64,000 nt of DNA from Claveliimonas acetigenes (GTDB taxonomy: Bacteria > Bacillota > Clostridia > Lachnospirales > Lachnospiraceae). A program made the translations under genes and the position numbers. Shown here piece after piece: positions 37,545-46,749 of the stretch. How positions within the stretch are numbered: the first letter of the stretch is position 1; each line of letters begins with the position of its first letter. The notes beneath the pieces were generated by a model. It searched no databases. It saw nothing but the letters and a program-made list of their open reading frames with translations, and was not told the origin of the DNA. The DNA lies in contig NZ_JAOQJU010000004.1 in assembly GCF_025567385.1 (NCBI RefSeq), positions 1 to 64,000 of the forward strand, given 5' to 3'.

Positions 37545-37950
37545 CTAATATCTGCGCTTCTCGCCTTTATTGACGACTCTTTTCTTAGTACGAAAATCCT
37601 GCGAATAGGTTTTCTGAAGCAGCATATCGCCGGTATACTTTTCGTTATGGAGAATCCGAAAGATACTTCCTTCGCGCCATTCCCCCGTACCGCGAACGGT
37701 TGGTATACTCATCTCATTGAGTTTTTTAGAAATGGCAAGTCTCCCCATACCGGACGAATAATCGTCAAAAATCATGCGGACAATCTCTGCTTCTTCAGGA
37801 ATTATCGTAAGCTGGCCATCCTTCAGATAGTATCCAAGCATACGACCCGCATTCGGCCTTCCTTCCGCGAACATTTTTTGAATTCGCCATTTTTGGTTTT
37901 CACTAGCAGAGCGAGCCTCCTCTTCTGCACATACATTGCAAGGAGAGTAA
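37545..37950 (-). pseudogene. Second serine-recombinase remnant
   Basis: The clear part reads GRMLGYYLKDGQLTIIPEEA, then SGMGRLAISKKLNEMSIPTV and NEKYTGDMLLQKTYSQDF, the recombinase domain tail. Upstream, AMYAEEEARSASENQKWRIQ appears after removing two extra bases near 37935. No catalytic domain remains. Related to but not the same as the 28466 copy. Confidence 0.75.
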
Positions 37951-37968
37951 GCGTTTGATTAATAAGAC

Positions 37969-37980
37969 TAAGATATACTT
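37969..37980 (+). promoter_or_regulatory. -10 box of a likely leaderless glf promoter
   Basis: TAAGAT (37969-37974), 6 nt, then ATG at 37981; no ribosome site. Confidence 0.5.
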
Positions 37981-39111
37981 ATGAAAGTAGAGGATTATAA
38001 ATACATCGTAGCGGGGGCGGGAATTTTTGGCGCAATCATTGCAGAGCGCCTAGCAAGCAAGGGTAATCATGTGCTCGTTGTCGAAAAACGCGACCACATT
38101 GCCGGCAATATCTATAGCTATACCGATGAGAAAACAGGTATTGAGGTGCACAAATATGGCTCGCATATCTTCCATACCGAACTCGACGAGGTTTGGGATT
38201 ATATTACAAAGTTCACGGAGTTTAACGACTATACTCATACCGTGAATACGCGCTATAATGGCGAGCTATACCCGATGCCAATTAATCTCGATACGATAAA
38301 TAAGCTCTACGGGACGAATATGGATGCTGAAGAAGCGGAGAAATTTGTCGCCGAGGAAGCTGCTAAGACTGGCATTACGGATCCAAAAAACTTCGAAGAA
38401 AAAGGCCTCTCGCTAGTCGGCGAAAAGCTCTATACTGCATTTCTAAAAGGCTACACCGAGAAACAGTGGAATACTAGCGCCACTAATCTTTCCGCTGAGA
38501 TTTTGAAGCGCATTCCAGTTCGCTTCTCACACGATAATCGCTACTTTATTACCGCTAAGCATCAGGGCATTCCAAAAGAGGGCTATACTAAGATGGTTGC
38601 AAATATTCTCGATAACGATCTAATTGAGGTCTGCACAAATACTTCCTTCCAAGATATTGAGTCGGAGATTTCTGCCGATGCAAAGATTATCTACTGCGGC
38701 CAAATTGATCAATTCATGAACTATGAGCTCGGCGTCTTGCCGTGGCGTAGTCTACGCTTTGAGGAAGTTCGCACCGAAGAAACGCTCGGCGAAGCCGTAA
38801 TCAATGAAGCTGATCCAGCTGTGCCTTATACGCGCTCTCATGACTACAAATATTATCAGATTCATCAATCAGAAGTCGTCAACCAAAAAGCTTGCTATAT
38901 CTGTCGCGAATATCCAGCCGACTTTGAAAAAGGTGGCGAGGTCTACTATCCAGTCAATAACGACGAGAGCGAGGCGCTCTACCAAAAATACGTTGCCGCT
39001 GTCAAAGAGAAATATCCAAACATGATTCTCGGTGGACGCCTCGGCGCTTACCGTTATTGGGACATGGACATTGCAATTAAGAATGCATTAGAATTGGCTG
39101 AGAAGCTGTAG
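37981..39111 (+). CDS. glf: UDP-galactopyranose mutase
   Basis: 376 residues, normal length. Interconverts UDP-galactopyranose and UDP-galactofuranose using FAD. Dinucleotide-binding VAGAGIFGAIIAERLASKG at 11-29, then KRDHIAGNIYSY and the substrate region HKYGSHIFHT; C-terminal LGGRLGAYRYWDMD. Supplies galactofuranose to the polysaccharide made by the cluster on the left. Confidence 0.93.
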   Translation: MKVEDYKYIVAGAGIFGAIIAERLASKGNHVLVVEKRDHIAGNIYSYTDEKTGIEVHKYGSHIFHTELDEVWDYITKFTEFNDYTHTVNTRYNGELYPMPINLDTINKLYGTNMDAEEAEKFVAEEAAKTGITDPKNFEEKGLSLVGEKLYTAFLKGYTEKQWNTSATNLSAEILKRIPVRFSHDNRYFITAKHQGIPKEGYTKMVANILDNDLIEVCTNTSFQDIESEISADAKIIYCGQIDQFMNYELGVLPWRSLRFEEVRTEETLGEAVINEADPAVPYTRSHDYKYYQIHQSEVVNQKACYICREYPADFEKGGEVYYPVNNDESEALYQKYVAAVKEKYPNMILGGRLGAYRYWDMDIAIKNALELAEKL

Positions 39112-39198
39112 AATACCAAGACATCACACGCACAAAATAGCGTCTTACTTCTTCGTTGATACTTAAAGCTAGAGTAGTGAGATGCATCTATACGAAAC

Positions 39199-39234
39199 AA
39201 AAAGACCGCCGAATTCAGCTCGACGGTCTAAAAA
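39199..39234. terminator. Bidirectional terminator
   Basis: AGACCGCCGA/TCGACGGTCT arms with A- and T-rich flanks between glf and a convergent gene. Confidence 0.65.
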
Positions 39235-39636
39235 TTATCTTGCATTTATTACATTCACGAAGGCTAAATAGCAAGCAAAATCTCCGATAGCTTTGCGGTT
39301 ATTCGGATCATCTTCTTCGTAGCCAAGTTCGTCGCGCCATGCGGCGGTTCTGCCTTGTTGTTTTAAATATCGCGCCAGCATATTAAAATGTATTATTACG
39401 GAGTTGTGGCAAGAAGTCCTGCCGGAGTCTTGCTCGTTTTTCTCCTCGCGGCTAAGCAGTAGCCAATTTGCCCGGATTGCAGCATAGCGAGTTATAACCT
39501 TCATTAACTCATCATATAACTCCAGCGCTTCCACATCTGCGCCAATCTCGGCAAGCATTTCCGTATGAATCATTTGCATTTTTTCAAATGTAATAGCTTT
39601 TGGCTGTTTCAAATATTCCTCATAAGTACAAACCAT
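39235..39636 (-). CDS. DUF3232-like protein
   Basis: 133 residues. The pattern YAAIRANWLLLSREEKNEQD, HFNMLARYLKQQG and GDFACYLAFVNVINAR resembles a small Firmicute family I recall as DUF3232, function unknown. A ribosome site (GGAAAGGCGGGG) precedes the start. Sequence composition changes from the glf side to a Firmicute style here. Confidence 0.6.
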   Translation of the reverse strand: MVCTYEEYLKQPKAITFEKMQMIHTEMLAEIGADVEALELYDELMKVITRYAAIRANWLLLSREEKNEQDSGRTSCHNSVIIHFNMLARYLKQQGRTAAWRDELGYEEDDPNNRKAIGDFACYLAFVNVINAR

Positions 39637-39708
39637 AATAACCCCGCCTTTCCTTTTTTAAAAGTATAGCTTACGGCATATTTTGCAGGAAGTCCAGTGG
39701 ATTTTAAT

Positions 39709-39770
39709 TTAATATTTCGGCAAAATCAGCCGCTTTTCTACTACCTCGGCCACCAACTGCAAGGTGTTCT
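39709..39770 (-). pseudogene. Duplicate 3' end of the response regulator
   Basis: Translates as TLQLVAEVVEKRLILPKY, identical to the C-terminus of the regulator at 40776-41399. It lies on the other side of the 39843 gene, so that gene is bracketed by a direct repeat of about 60 bp. Confidence 0.75.
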
Positions 39771-39842
39771 GAGCCTGTCTTATGTAGGCTGCAGAGCCAC
39801 GCATCGTCCGTTACGCGGTCGCACACAGAAACGAAAAACTCC

Positions 39843-40763
39843 CTAGAATACGCTATTTCGCGTATCTGTCTTTCCTATTATTGGCAAGCGTGTTGATACG
39901 CGAATGGAAGGAGTTCCCCCCCCGTTAATCCCGGCGATGCTTTTGGCGATAAAAGCTTCTGTTTCCGCGACTGTCAGCTCCATGAATTTTTTCAAGCCGA
40001 CTTTTGGTTGGTCATATCTATCGTAAAGGTTAGAATCGCTACGACTATCCGAATGAAGCAAAAGCGGAAACAGCATTCCATCCTGGAACAGGGCGAAACT
40101 CACTTGACAGTTATAGCCCAGTGAATTGCTGGTATCAAATAACAGATATACGAACTTCTGCTCCCCATGGAGGGCGCCCTTAATAATATCCATAGCTTCC
40201 CGCATTTTGTCCTTACAGGCTTTAACCGCTTTTTCACGCCTCTTATTTGTGCGAATCGTGCCGATTAATCCTTCTTTTCTCAGATACTTGGTCTCAATTT
40301 CAACATTATAGTATGTACAATGAACGCTCCCATCTGCCCAATAGAATTTACCAAGATGATGTCTTATGTAATTTTTTACAGTACAGTGCACCCCGTAGCC
40401 GTAATCGGGCTTCTTTGTGTTGGATATTGGTAAGCCATCTGCATCAAACACGGTTAGCTCGTCAAAAGAGTACAAATCAAGAGGCTTCCTGTCCGTACCG
40501 TCCACAAAGGAGTTCCACTTATCTTCGTGAACCAGTTTTGCTGCTTCACAAAACAGTGCCTGCTTTTGCGGATTTAATTCAACAGGAAGCGTATCCTGAT
40601 AGTAATCATCTCCTGTATCCTCATTTGATAGAAGCCGAAGGTATTTTGTGTTAAGTTCCACTTCTCTATGGTGCTTTTTCTCTTGTTCGGCATTTCTTGC
40701 AGTCGCTACTTCTGCGTTTACTTTTGCGGACTCTTGTTCATAAAGTGCTGTTAATCTGCTCAT
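39843..40763 (-). CDS. Unknown protein inserted beside the response regulator
   Basis: 306 residues; not recognised. The middle contains KFYWADGSVHCTYYNVEIET and YLLFDTSNSLGYNCQVSFAL. AAGGAGG precedes the start. A run of eight G (minus strand, 39916-39923) sits 24 codons before the end, and the reading frame after it is not protein-like, so a slip may have altered the C-terminus. Bracketed by the two regulator 3' ends. Confidence 0.5.
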   Translation of the reverse strand: MSRLTALYEQESAKVNAEVATARNAEQEKKHHREVELNTKYLRLLSNEDTGDDYYQDTLPVELNPQKQALFCEAAKLVHEDKWNSFVDGTDRKPLDLYSFDELTVFDADGLPISNTKKPDYGYGVHCTVKNYIRHHLGKFYWADGSVHCTYYNVEIETKYLRKEGLIGTIRTNKRREKAVKACKDKMREAMDIIKGALHGEQKFVYLLFDTSNSLGYNCQVSFALFQDGMLFPLLLHSDSRSDSNLYDRYDQPKVGLKKFMELTVAETEAFIAKSIAGINGGGTPSIRVSTRLPIIGKTDTRNSVF

Positions 40764-40775
40764 TCTGTGTCCTCC

Positions 40776-41399
40776 TTAATACTTCGGTAGAATCAACCGC
40801 TTTTCTACCACCTCGGCCACCAGCTGCAAGGTGTTCTGGTAGCCTGTTTTCTGTAAAATGTTCTTGATGTGATACTTGACTGTATTTGGCGTAATATCCA
40901 GATCTGCTGCGATTTCTTCGTATTTCCTGCCTTGTGCCAGCTCTCGGATGATATCAAATTCCCGACTGGTAAACTCAGCGCTGTTGCTGTACCCGATACG
41001 AATTATCGGTGTATCCTCGGGGTAAACATATTCGCCGTTCATCACCCGGTCGCAAACCTCCATCAAGGCAGTGCTGCCATATTCCTTATACCAAAAGCCG
41101 TTACAACCACACGCTTTCGCTTTCTGAATAAAGGAATGCTCCGGCATGGAAGTCATAATGACAATCTTGATTTTAGGATTGTACTGCTTGATCTTTGCCG
41201 CAGCTTTCAAGCCGGATTCTTCGTCGGCAGTACAGACATCCATCAGGATCAGATCGACACGCCCGCGCAGACAGGCAATTTCTGCATTCGCCGCGTTTTC
41301 TATGGAGGCATACAGGACATATTTTCCGGATTTGGCAATCTGGCTCTCGATGGCGTCCCGGGTAATCCTGGAATCTTCTACTACTAAAACTTGTATCAT
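40776..41399 (-). CDS. NarL/LuxR-type response regulator
   Basis: 207 residues. Receiver domain with phosphoacceptor in DLILMDVCTADE (about D53), T/K motif IVIMTSMPEHS and GFWYKEY; C-terminal LuxR HTH FTSREFDIIRELAQGRKYEE. Transcription factor paired with the kinase that overlaps it by 4 nt. Confidence 0.9.
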   Translation of the reverse strand: MIQVLVVEDSRITRDAIESQIAKSGKYVLYASIENAANAEIACLRGRVDLILMDVCTADEESGLKAAAKIKQYNPKIKIVIMTSMPEHSFIQKAKACGCNGFWYKEYGSTALMEVCDRVMNGEYVYPEDTPIIRIGYSNSAEFTSREFDIIRELAQGRKYEEIAADLDITPNTVKYHIKNILQKTGYQNTLQLVAEVVEKRLILPKY

Positions 41400-42427
41400 T
41401 TCCGTCCTCCTTTCTGGACTTCGTCAAAATCAAAGGGAATATCCACAAGCAGGGAAACACTGTTGTCGCAGAGTACCTTCAGGGTAGCTCCTTCCTGCTC
41501 CAGCCGCTGACGCAATGCGCTGAGGCCATTACCCTCGGTAATACTTGAAACAGATACGCCGCCGTTGTCGGATATCTCTATATGATACCTTTGCTTGTCT
41601 TGTTTTATCTTTACCGTCAGTTCCGTAGCATCCGTATGGCGTACCGCATTGGTGAGTGCCTCTCGAACGGCGGCATATAGTAATTGCAATGCCTTGCGGC
41701 TTTTGGGCTGTTCTCCAAGGAAGGTAACCTTACAGCCAATCAGCTCCGCAACCTGCATCAGTTCAGACTGCAGAGAGGAATCGGGCACCGTCCATACTGT
41801 AGAGATATTGGAAAAATCATGAATGGAGCTGTTCCAATTTTCCCTCAGTACATCAGCGTTCTCAGCCAGACGGTCTTCCGTAATCGCCTTAGTGGTGGCC
41901 AGCAAACAATGCCCCAGCTCATCATGGATATGCATTTTCGCGGCAAGAATCTCTTTATTCAAATTGACTTCAACGATACTGTCCAGCAAGGCTTTCTGAC
42001 GCTTTTGCATATCCTGCAGCCGAATGGTGTTCTCGTACAGTTCTTCGCTGAGTCGGTAGAGTTCTGTAATTTCCGCCGCCTCGATCTGAACGGTATTGGA
42101 ATCAAGAAATCTCAGTTCAAAACGCCAGACCGAGCTGTCGGAGAAGCGGAAGAACAACTGTTGGTGGGTGCTTCCATTTTCATTGTCCGGATCTTTCGGT
42201 AACCAGGACTGATTCAGTTTTTCCGCCTTGCCGTTATTGGCAAAGTTTGCGAGTTCCTCCCATGCCACCTTTGCATTCAAAATCGTGTGTCCGGTCAGTT
42301 CAAGCATCAGCTGATTCATTTTCTCATTAACAAGAATGACCCGCCCGTCCAGCGCAGAGAAACAGATGCCGCCGGGATAAGAGTCAATTGCCTTTTTGAT
42401 CATTTTGGCTGATGTTTTCTTTTTCAT
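41396..42427 (-). CDS. NarL-system histidine kinase
   Basis: 343 residues: a PAS-like N-terminus (1-125), a coiled linker, HIHDELGHCLL with the phosphoacceptor His (about 169), and an ATPase part with AVREALTNAVRHT and GNGLSALRQRLEQEG. No membrane helices, so it is cytoplasmic and probably receives its signal from the overlapping 7TM protein. Confidence 0.85.
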   Translation of the reverse strand: MKKKTSAKMIKKAIDSYPGGICFSALDGRVILVNEKMNQLMLELTGHTILNAKVAWEELANFANNGKAEKLNQSWLPKDPDNENGSTHQQLFFRFSDSSVWRFELRFLDSNTVQIEAAEITELYRLSEELYENTIRLQDMQKRQKALLDSIVEVNLNKEILAAKMHIHDELGHCLLATTKAITEDRLAENADVLRENWNSSIHDFSNISTVWTVPDSSLQSELMQVAELIGCKVTFLGEQPKSRKALQLLYAAVREALTNAVRHTDATELTVKIKQDKQRYHIEISDNGGVSVSSITEGNGLSALRQRLEQEGATLKVLCDNSVSLLVDIPFDFDEVQKGGRK

Positions 42428-44064
42428 GACTGCATCACCTCTCCCTCCTGCAAGAGCAAAAGCCGATAGCCTGCCGGAATTTTCTCTGTCTGAAGGCTAT
42501 ATCCGCCTTCTAAAGAACGGGAAACAAACTCGTGATCTGTACCGGTAATCTCAAAGCAAACCGTATCGCTGATTTGGATTGCCACAGAAGTCAGACGAAA
42601 ATCTGCCTCCTCTAAAATCTCTTCCAAAGTTTTCGTGATGAGAAGAATCAGCTCTGGTCCTAAATTCGATATGGGACAAAAATCCAGGCTTGTTCGGATG
42701 CCGATATTCTTCATACATTTGGCCATGTCCTGTAAGCTGATGGCTAAATCACTTATCGGAATCATCTGTTGTTCCTGGTAAGTGAGCTGTAAGTTGCAGA
42801 ACCGCTTGATGTAGGTACCGATGAGGCAAATGCAGTTCCAGTCATCCGTCGAAAGGGATTCATTTGATAAAAGCGCTGTTAACAGAACAAGCTGCCCGGC
42901 CACCTCCGAGGATAAGCTGTCGTAAATATCATTGCGTGCCTGAATACTTGTCTCATCCGATTGAATTCGAATTTCCTGTGCCAGCAGATCTTGTTCTTCT
43001 TCCAATTCCGCATTCAGTCTCTGAAGCTCTCGTAAAGCCTGATTGATCTGCGAGAGATCGGTTTGCCAGACCATATACCCGCCCGGGATTTGGTGCAGGT
43101 TCATGGTAATATCTTCCGTAGCAGAAAAATGCTGATTTTGCTTTAAAGCTTCCAGCATAGCAGGCGTGATATCCGCCGCGTTTTCCGATACTGCAATCCG
43201 CTCACCGGTCGGTGAAAGAATCTGCATCGCCACTGTAGAACGCCGGAATACTTCACTGTACTGCGTGTTGACGGGAATCAGCCCCGTCAAAATATAGAGC
43301 TGCCAACAAAGCACGATGATGAAAATCAATCCCGCCGAATATTCCACAAGCTCAAACCGCACCACGTAGGCCGTCGCAGCATAAGGAATACTGAACAGAA
43401 AGAGTAAAATCGGCTCGTAGAAGGGAACCAGCTTTCGGTAAAACGGATCTGACTTTGCCGTGCCGTTACGTTGATAAATCACATACACCTGATACGCAAT
43501 GATACTAAGCGCCCATATGTGAATCATATATGTGCCGATGTATGGATGGAAATACAAATTTGGCTGGGGTTCCTCCGGCACAATGTAATAGAAAAAGTGA
43601 TGCAAATCGTTGGTTAGTGCCAGCATGCTCAGAAAATATGCCGGGATTAGGAGCAGATACCACTTTTTGCTGATCTGGTAATCCTCCGGCTTGCCGAGAT
43701 AGAATGCGCTGTAAAACCCGAACAGTGGTATGAAGACAGCCGCGATATTGATAAAGTATCCGGTAAAGCGCATCCATGGAATATTGACATAGAGGAAAGC
43801 ATCCTGAACGAAGCGGACCGTTAAAAACAGGATACTGACGATATTTTGTGCAGTCAGGTGGCCGCGCATGGATTTCTGCATGATTTTTGTTGTAATGGTA
43901 TGTTGCCAGCCAAAGAGGAGTAGCATATAGACCGCCCAGACAAGATATGGCCGCAGAAAATCTTCCGACCAATACCGTATGCTAAGCTGCCGGTATGCAG
44001 AAACAGTAAACAACAGCACTGCCGCTGCAAAAAGCCGAATGACGGATTTCTTACGCTCACTCAT
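42424..44064 (-). CDS. Seven-helix sensor protein with kinase-like C-terminus
   Basis: 546 residues from ATG 44064. Seven or so helices (about 10-240) of the histidine-kinase N-terminal 7TM type, then a PAS-like part, a coiled coil (LRELQRLNAELEEEQDLLAQ) and a degenerate kinase core (NDIYDSLSSEVAGQLVLL) lacking the usual His. It overlaps the kinase by 4 nt and probably senses an extracellular ligand and activates it. Confidence 0.75.
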   Translation of the reverse strand: MSERKKSVIRLFAAAVLLFTVSAYRQLSIRYWSEDFLRPYLVWAVYMLLLFGWQHTITTKIMQKSMRGHLTAQNIVSILFLTVRFVQDAFLYVNIPWMRFTGYFINIAAVFIPLFGFYSAFYLGKPEDYQISKKWYLLLIPAYFLSMLALTNDLHHFFYYIVPEEPQPNLYFHPYIGTYMIHIWALSIIAYQVYVIYQRNGTAKSDPFYRKLVPFYEPILLFLFSIPYAATAYVVRFELVEYSAGLIFIIVLCWQLYILTGLIPVNTQYSEVFRRSTVAMQILSPTGERIAVSENAADITPAMLEALKQNQHFSATEDITMNLHQIPGGYMVWQTDLSQINQALRELQRLNAELEEEQDLLAQEIRIQSDETSIQARNDIYDSLSSEVAGQLVLLTALLSNESLSTDDWNCICLIGTYIKRFCNLQLTYQEQQMIPISDLAISLQDMAKCMKNIGIRTSLDFCPISNLGPELILLITKTLEEILEEADFRLTSVAIQISDTVCFEITGTDHEFVSRSLEGGYSLQTEKIPAGYRLLLLQEGEVMQS

Positions 44065-44154
44065 AGATAGCCATAGCCCCCTTTGCAAAAAGATGATTCT
44101 AGCTGATTGGTGCAGTTAGAACATGATAAGGATATTATAGCATGTATTGTCAGA

Positions 44155-44176
44155 GTTGCCCCACACAAAAGGGTGG
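44155..44176 (+). repeat. Cassette leader repeat, copy 1
   Basis: CCCCACACAAAAGGGTGGGA. Shared, with small changes, with 45407, 46668 and 47904. Confidence 0.8.
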
Positions 44177-44233
44177 GAATTTAGGATTTTTGCGTATCAG
44201 CGCTTTATCGAGGATCGGCGCCTCCTCGAAAAT

Positions 44234-44557
44234 ATGGGTCTAGTCGAAAAATCATCCGTCACTGCATTCCTCGAGGACTACTACGAAAAACATCCACTAG
44301 ATAATTCATTCGAAGGAATCTTAGCTCGAAAAACTGGCCTAACGAAAGAGAATGTAATTGCAACAATTGATACGATTAATTATCTAACCTTTATCGCAAA
44401 TTATAATCCAGATGGATATTATCCCCTAAATTACCAAGCTCCAGAGGAAGAGAAGTTACAGATTGAAAATAATAACTATATCGATAGCGAAAGCTATATT
44501 TCTAATAAACCATTCTATCTTCTCGACACGAAAAGGCGCTACGATATAACGGCATAA
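44234..44557 (+). CDS. Cassette small protein, copy 1
   Basis: 107 codons from the conserved ATG (GLVEKSSVTAFLEDYYEKHP). Copies 1 and 3 differ mostly at third codon positions for about 15 codons upstream (YQRFIEDRRLLEN), so the true start is probably further back at a non-ATG codon. The conserved N-terminal half ends LARKTGLTKENVI; the C-terminus diverges between copies. Unrecognised, soluble. Followed by a terminator and a convergent lipoprotein. Confidence 0.6.
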   Translation: MGLVEKSSVTAFLEDYYEKHPLDNSFEGILARKTGLTKENVIATIDTINYLTFIANYNPDGYYPLNYQAPEEEKLQIENNNYIDSESYISNKPFYLLDTKRRYDITA

Positions 44558-44596
44558 AAAAATACGGAGACCTCGTTGAGGCCTCCGATATTTTTT
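44557..44596. terminator. Bidirectional terminator
   Basis: TACGGAGACCTC/GAGGCCTCCGATA arms with A-run and T-run. Confidence 0.75.
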
Positions 44597-44603
44597 CTAG
44601 GTT

Positions 44604-45296
44604 CTACTGGTAAATTCGCAAATTACCACGTACCGCATTCGGAAAAACATCGCCCAGATATGACTCTTTAATATCATCTTGACACTGCTCTAAGAAATAA
44701 GCTGAAGCAATAATGATATCAATTGGCGTTCTTGACGCATCCGCATCATCAGTTGCAAAACTATCCTGCTGGCATCGAACAATAACAGTAATAGCATTGC
44801 CTTCTTTATAGATATTTAATTTATTAAAATATCCAAGCTCAATAAAATCCTCACTATTCTTATTCATAGGAGAAGTCACGAAGGCCGTAAAACGATCCTC
44901 GTCTACGTAGCGGAAAAAGCCTGACGACCTTGATGGAACAGCCATACTATCATCTCTCTCGTATCCGAGATCCTCAAACATCTCTGTCCTGTGCCAGACA
45001 TCGCCATCAATGTAGTCCCAGATATTCGTCTCGCAAAGAAGCTCGACTCCGTCGACCTCATAGACATAATACCCGTCTCTCATCTCAGGCTTACGATTGT
45101 TCGCCTCGTCTTCGCTTGCGCCGATTCCGTCCGGCTCAGTCTCAACCTCGCCATTAGAACCATTGTCAACCGTAGTACCGTTTGGGCTTTCAGAACCGGT
45201 TGCTCCCGCGTTCTGCTCGCCTTGCTGCCCGCAGCCCGTAAGAGCCAGGGCGATCACCATGAGCACTGCTAAAATCCCTAATAAACTTTTCTTCAT
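44604..45296 (-). CDS. Cassette lipoprotein, copy 1
   Basis: 230 residues. Signal peptide LLGILAVLMVIALALTGCGQ with lipobox LTGC (Cys22), a low-complexity Gly/Ser/Glu linker, and a globular domain with YYVYEVDGVELLCETNIWDY. AGGAGG before ATG. The signal region is nearly identical in three copies; the domain diverges, as in surface antigens or receptors. Anchored outside the membrane. Confidence 0.8.
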   Translation of the reverse strand: MKKSLLGILAVLMVIALALTGCGQQGEQNAGATGSESPNGTTVDNGSNGEVETEPDGIGASEDEANNRKPEMRDGYYVYEVDGVELLCETNIWDYIDGDVWHRTEMFEDLGYERDDSMAVPSRSSGFFRYVDEDRFTAFVTSPMNKNSEDFIELGYFNKLNIYKEGNAITVIVRCQQDSFATDDADASRTPIDIIIASAYFLEQCQDDIKESYLGDVFPNAVRGNLRIYQ

Positions 45297-45406
45297 GTGT
45301 CTATACCTCCTATGTAAGTCAGTAAACGTTCAAATTTCAGAATTTACGCCATATCTGCATTATGCGGCATCGATTCTCATCTAATATTATATTTGCAGAG
45401 CAAAGC

Positions 45407-45430
45407 TTTGTCCCCACACAAAAGGGTAGG
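45407..45430 (+). repeat. Cassette leader repeat, copy 2
   Basis: TTTGTCCCCACACAAAAGGG, preceded by ATATTATATTTGCA as in copies 3 and 4; probably promoter and leader. Confidence 0.8.
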
Positions 45431-45469
45431 AATTTAGGATTTTTTGCATATCAGCGTCTCCTCGAGAAT

Positions 45470-45799
45470 ATGGGGCTCGTCGAGAAATCCTCCGTTACAG
45501 CTTATCTAGAAGAATACTATGAGAAACACCCATTAGATAATTCTTATGAAGGTGTACTCGCTCGCCGCTCCGGCTTAACAAAAGAAAATGTAATTGCGCT
45601 ACTAAACTACGCTGAAGATTTAGTATTTCTAGCAAACTATAATTCGGCGAACTATAATCCGTTACATACTAATGAACTATCTATAAGAAATACTAAGCAT
45701 GTGAAAATTAGCAACAAAAAGGTTAGCGATAATTTCACAATAGCAACGATTCAAAGCGCATTTGACAAAAGCTATCGTCAACGAAATTACGCTGTTTAA
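45470..45799 (+). CDS. Cassette small protein, copy 2
   Basis: 109 codons from the conserved ATG: GLVEKSSVTAYLEEYYEKHP, LARRSGLTKENVIALLNYAE. It lacks five codons present upstream in copies 1 and 3. C-terminus unique and basic. Start uncertain as in copy 1. Confidence 0.6.
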   Translation: MGLVEKSSVTAYLEEYYEKHPLDNSYEGVLARRSGLTKENVIALLNYAEDLVFLANYNSANYNPLHTNELSIRNTKHVKISNKKVSDNFTIATIQSAFDKSYRQRNYAV

Positions 45800-45803
45800 G
45801 AAA

Positions 45804-45833
45804 AATATGCCGCACTATCAAGTGCGGCATATT
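45804..45833. terminator. Bidirectional terminator
   Basis: AATATGCCGCACT/AGTGCGGCATATT perfect arms. Confidence 0.75.
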
Positions 45834-45840
45834 GCCAGAA

Positions 45841-46554
45841 TTAAGGAACGCATACGCTACCAGTTCCCGTCTCGAATGCAGGATTGACATTATTTCGATA
45901 GTAATCTAGAAGATATGCATAAGCGACAATTTGCTCAAAAGAAACATACGTATCGCTCTTACCTATTAGATACGGATCGCTGGAAACCGAACACGCAGAG
46001 ACTGTAAGGCTGGAAAACTTTACGCTTTCATTATTTGACTCATAGCAAGTTACGCCTTGATCGTACAGTCTAGACTCGCCACTAGATAAGTCATACTCAT
46101 CGCCAGTTCGTGTTCCGCCAATAAGCGTATAGCTACCGTCATTGCGCGTAAATTTAGCAGCGCCATAACCAGCTGGCATAGCCTCCCAACCAAGATCAGC
46201 CAACATTTGCTTGTAATCTACGTGGTCATACGGCGTATCGTCTGTAATATAATCCCAGACATTTATGCAAGTCTTAACTTCGGTCTGAACATTGTCAACG
46301 GTAATTGTATAGATATAATTACCGTCAGTATCCTGCACGGGTTTTCGATTGTCCACCTGACCAACGTCAGGCCCCTCTGGCTCAGCCGTAACCTCGCCTT
46401 CGTTCTTGCCGCCATCGACGGCGGTAGTGCCGTTTTGGCTTTCAGAACCGGTTGCTCCCGCGTTCTGCTCGCCACTTTGTTGCCCGCAGCCCGTAAGAGC
46501 CAGGGCGAACACCATGAGCACTGCTAAAATCCCTAATAATTTTTTCTTCTGCAT
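45841..46554 (-). CDS. Cassette lipoprotein, copy 2
   Basis: 237 residues from ATG 46554 (AGGAGGAGAC). Lipobox LTGC, then QQSGEQNAGATGSES as in the other copies, and a domain with YIYTITVDNVQTEVKTCINV and WDYITDD. The domain is clearly related to copy 1 but strongly diverged. Confidence 0.8.
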   Translation of the reverse strand: MQKKKLLGILAVLMVFALALTGCGQQSGEQNAGATGSESQNGTTAVDGGKNEGEVTAEPEGPDVGQVDNRKPVQDTDGNYIYTITVDNVQTEVKTCINVWDYITDDTPYDHVDYKQMLADLGWEAMPAGYGAAKFTRNDGSYTLIGGTRTGDEYDLSSGESRLYDQGVTCYESNNESVKFSSLTVSACSVSSDPYLIGKSDTYVSFEQIVAYAYLLDYYRNNVNPAFETGTGSVCVP

Positions 46555-46667
46555 ATGGTTGTCTCCTCCTGTACTTAAGCTGATAAATATCCGCATTTCA
46601 GAATTTCTGCCATATCGGCAATGCGTGACGTTTGTTCTTGTTCAATATTATATTTGCAGAACAGGAC

Positions 46668-46691
46668 TTTGTCCCCACACAAAAGGGTAGG
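46668..46691 (+). repeat. Cassette leader repeat, copy 3
   Basis: TTTGTCCCCACACAAAAGGG with the same AT-rich upstream block as copy 2. Confidence 0.8.
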
Positions 46692-46749
46692 TGTAGTGTT
46701 TTTTCCTAAATATCAGCGCTTTACCGAAGATCAGCGTCTTCTTGAGAAT

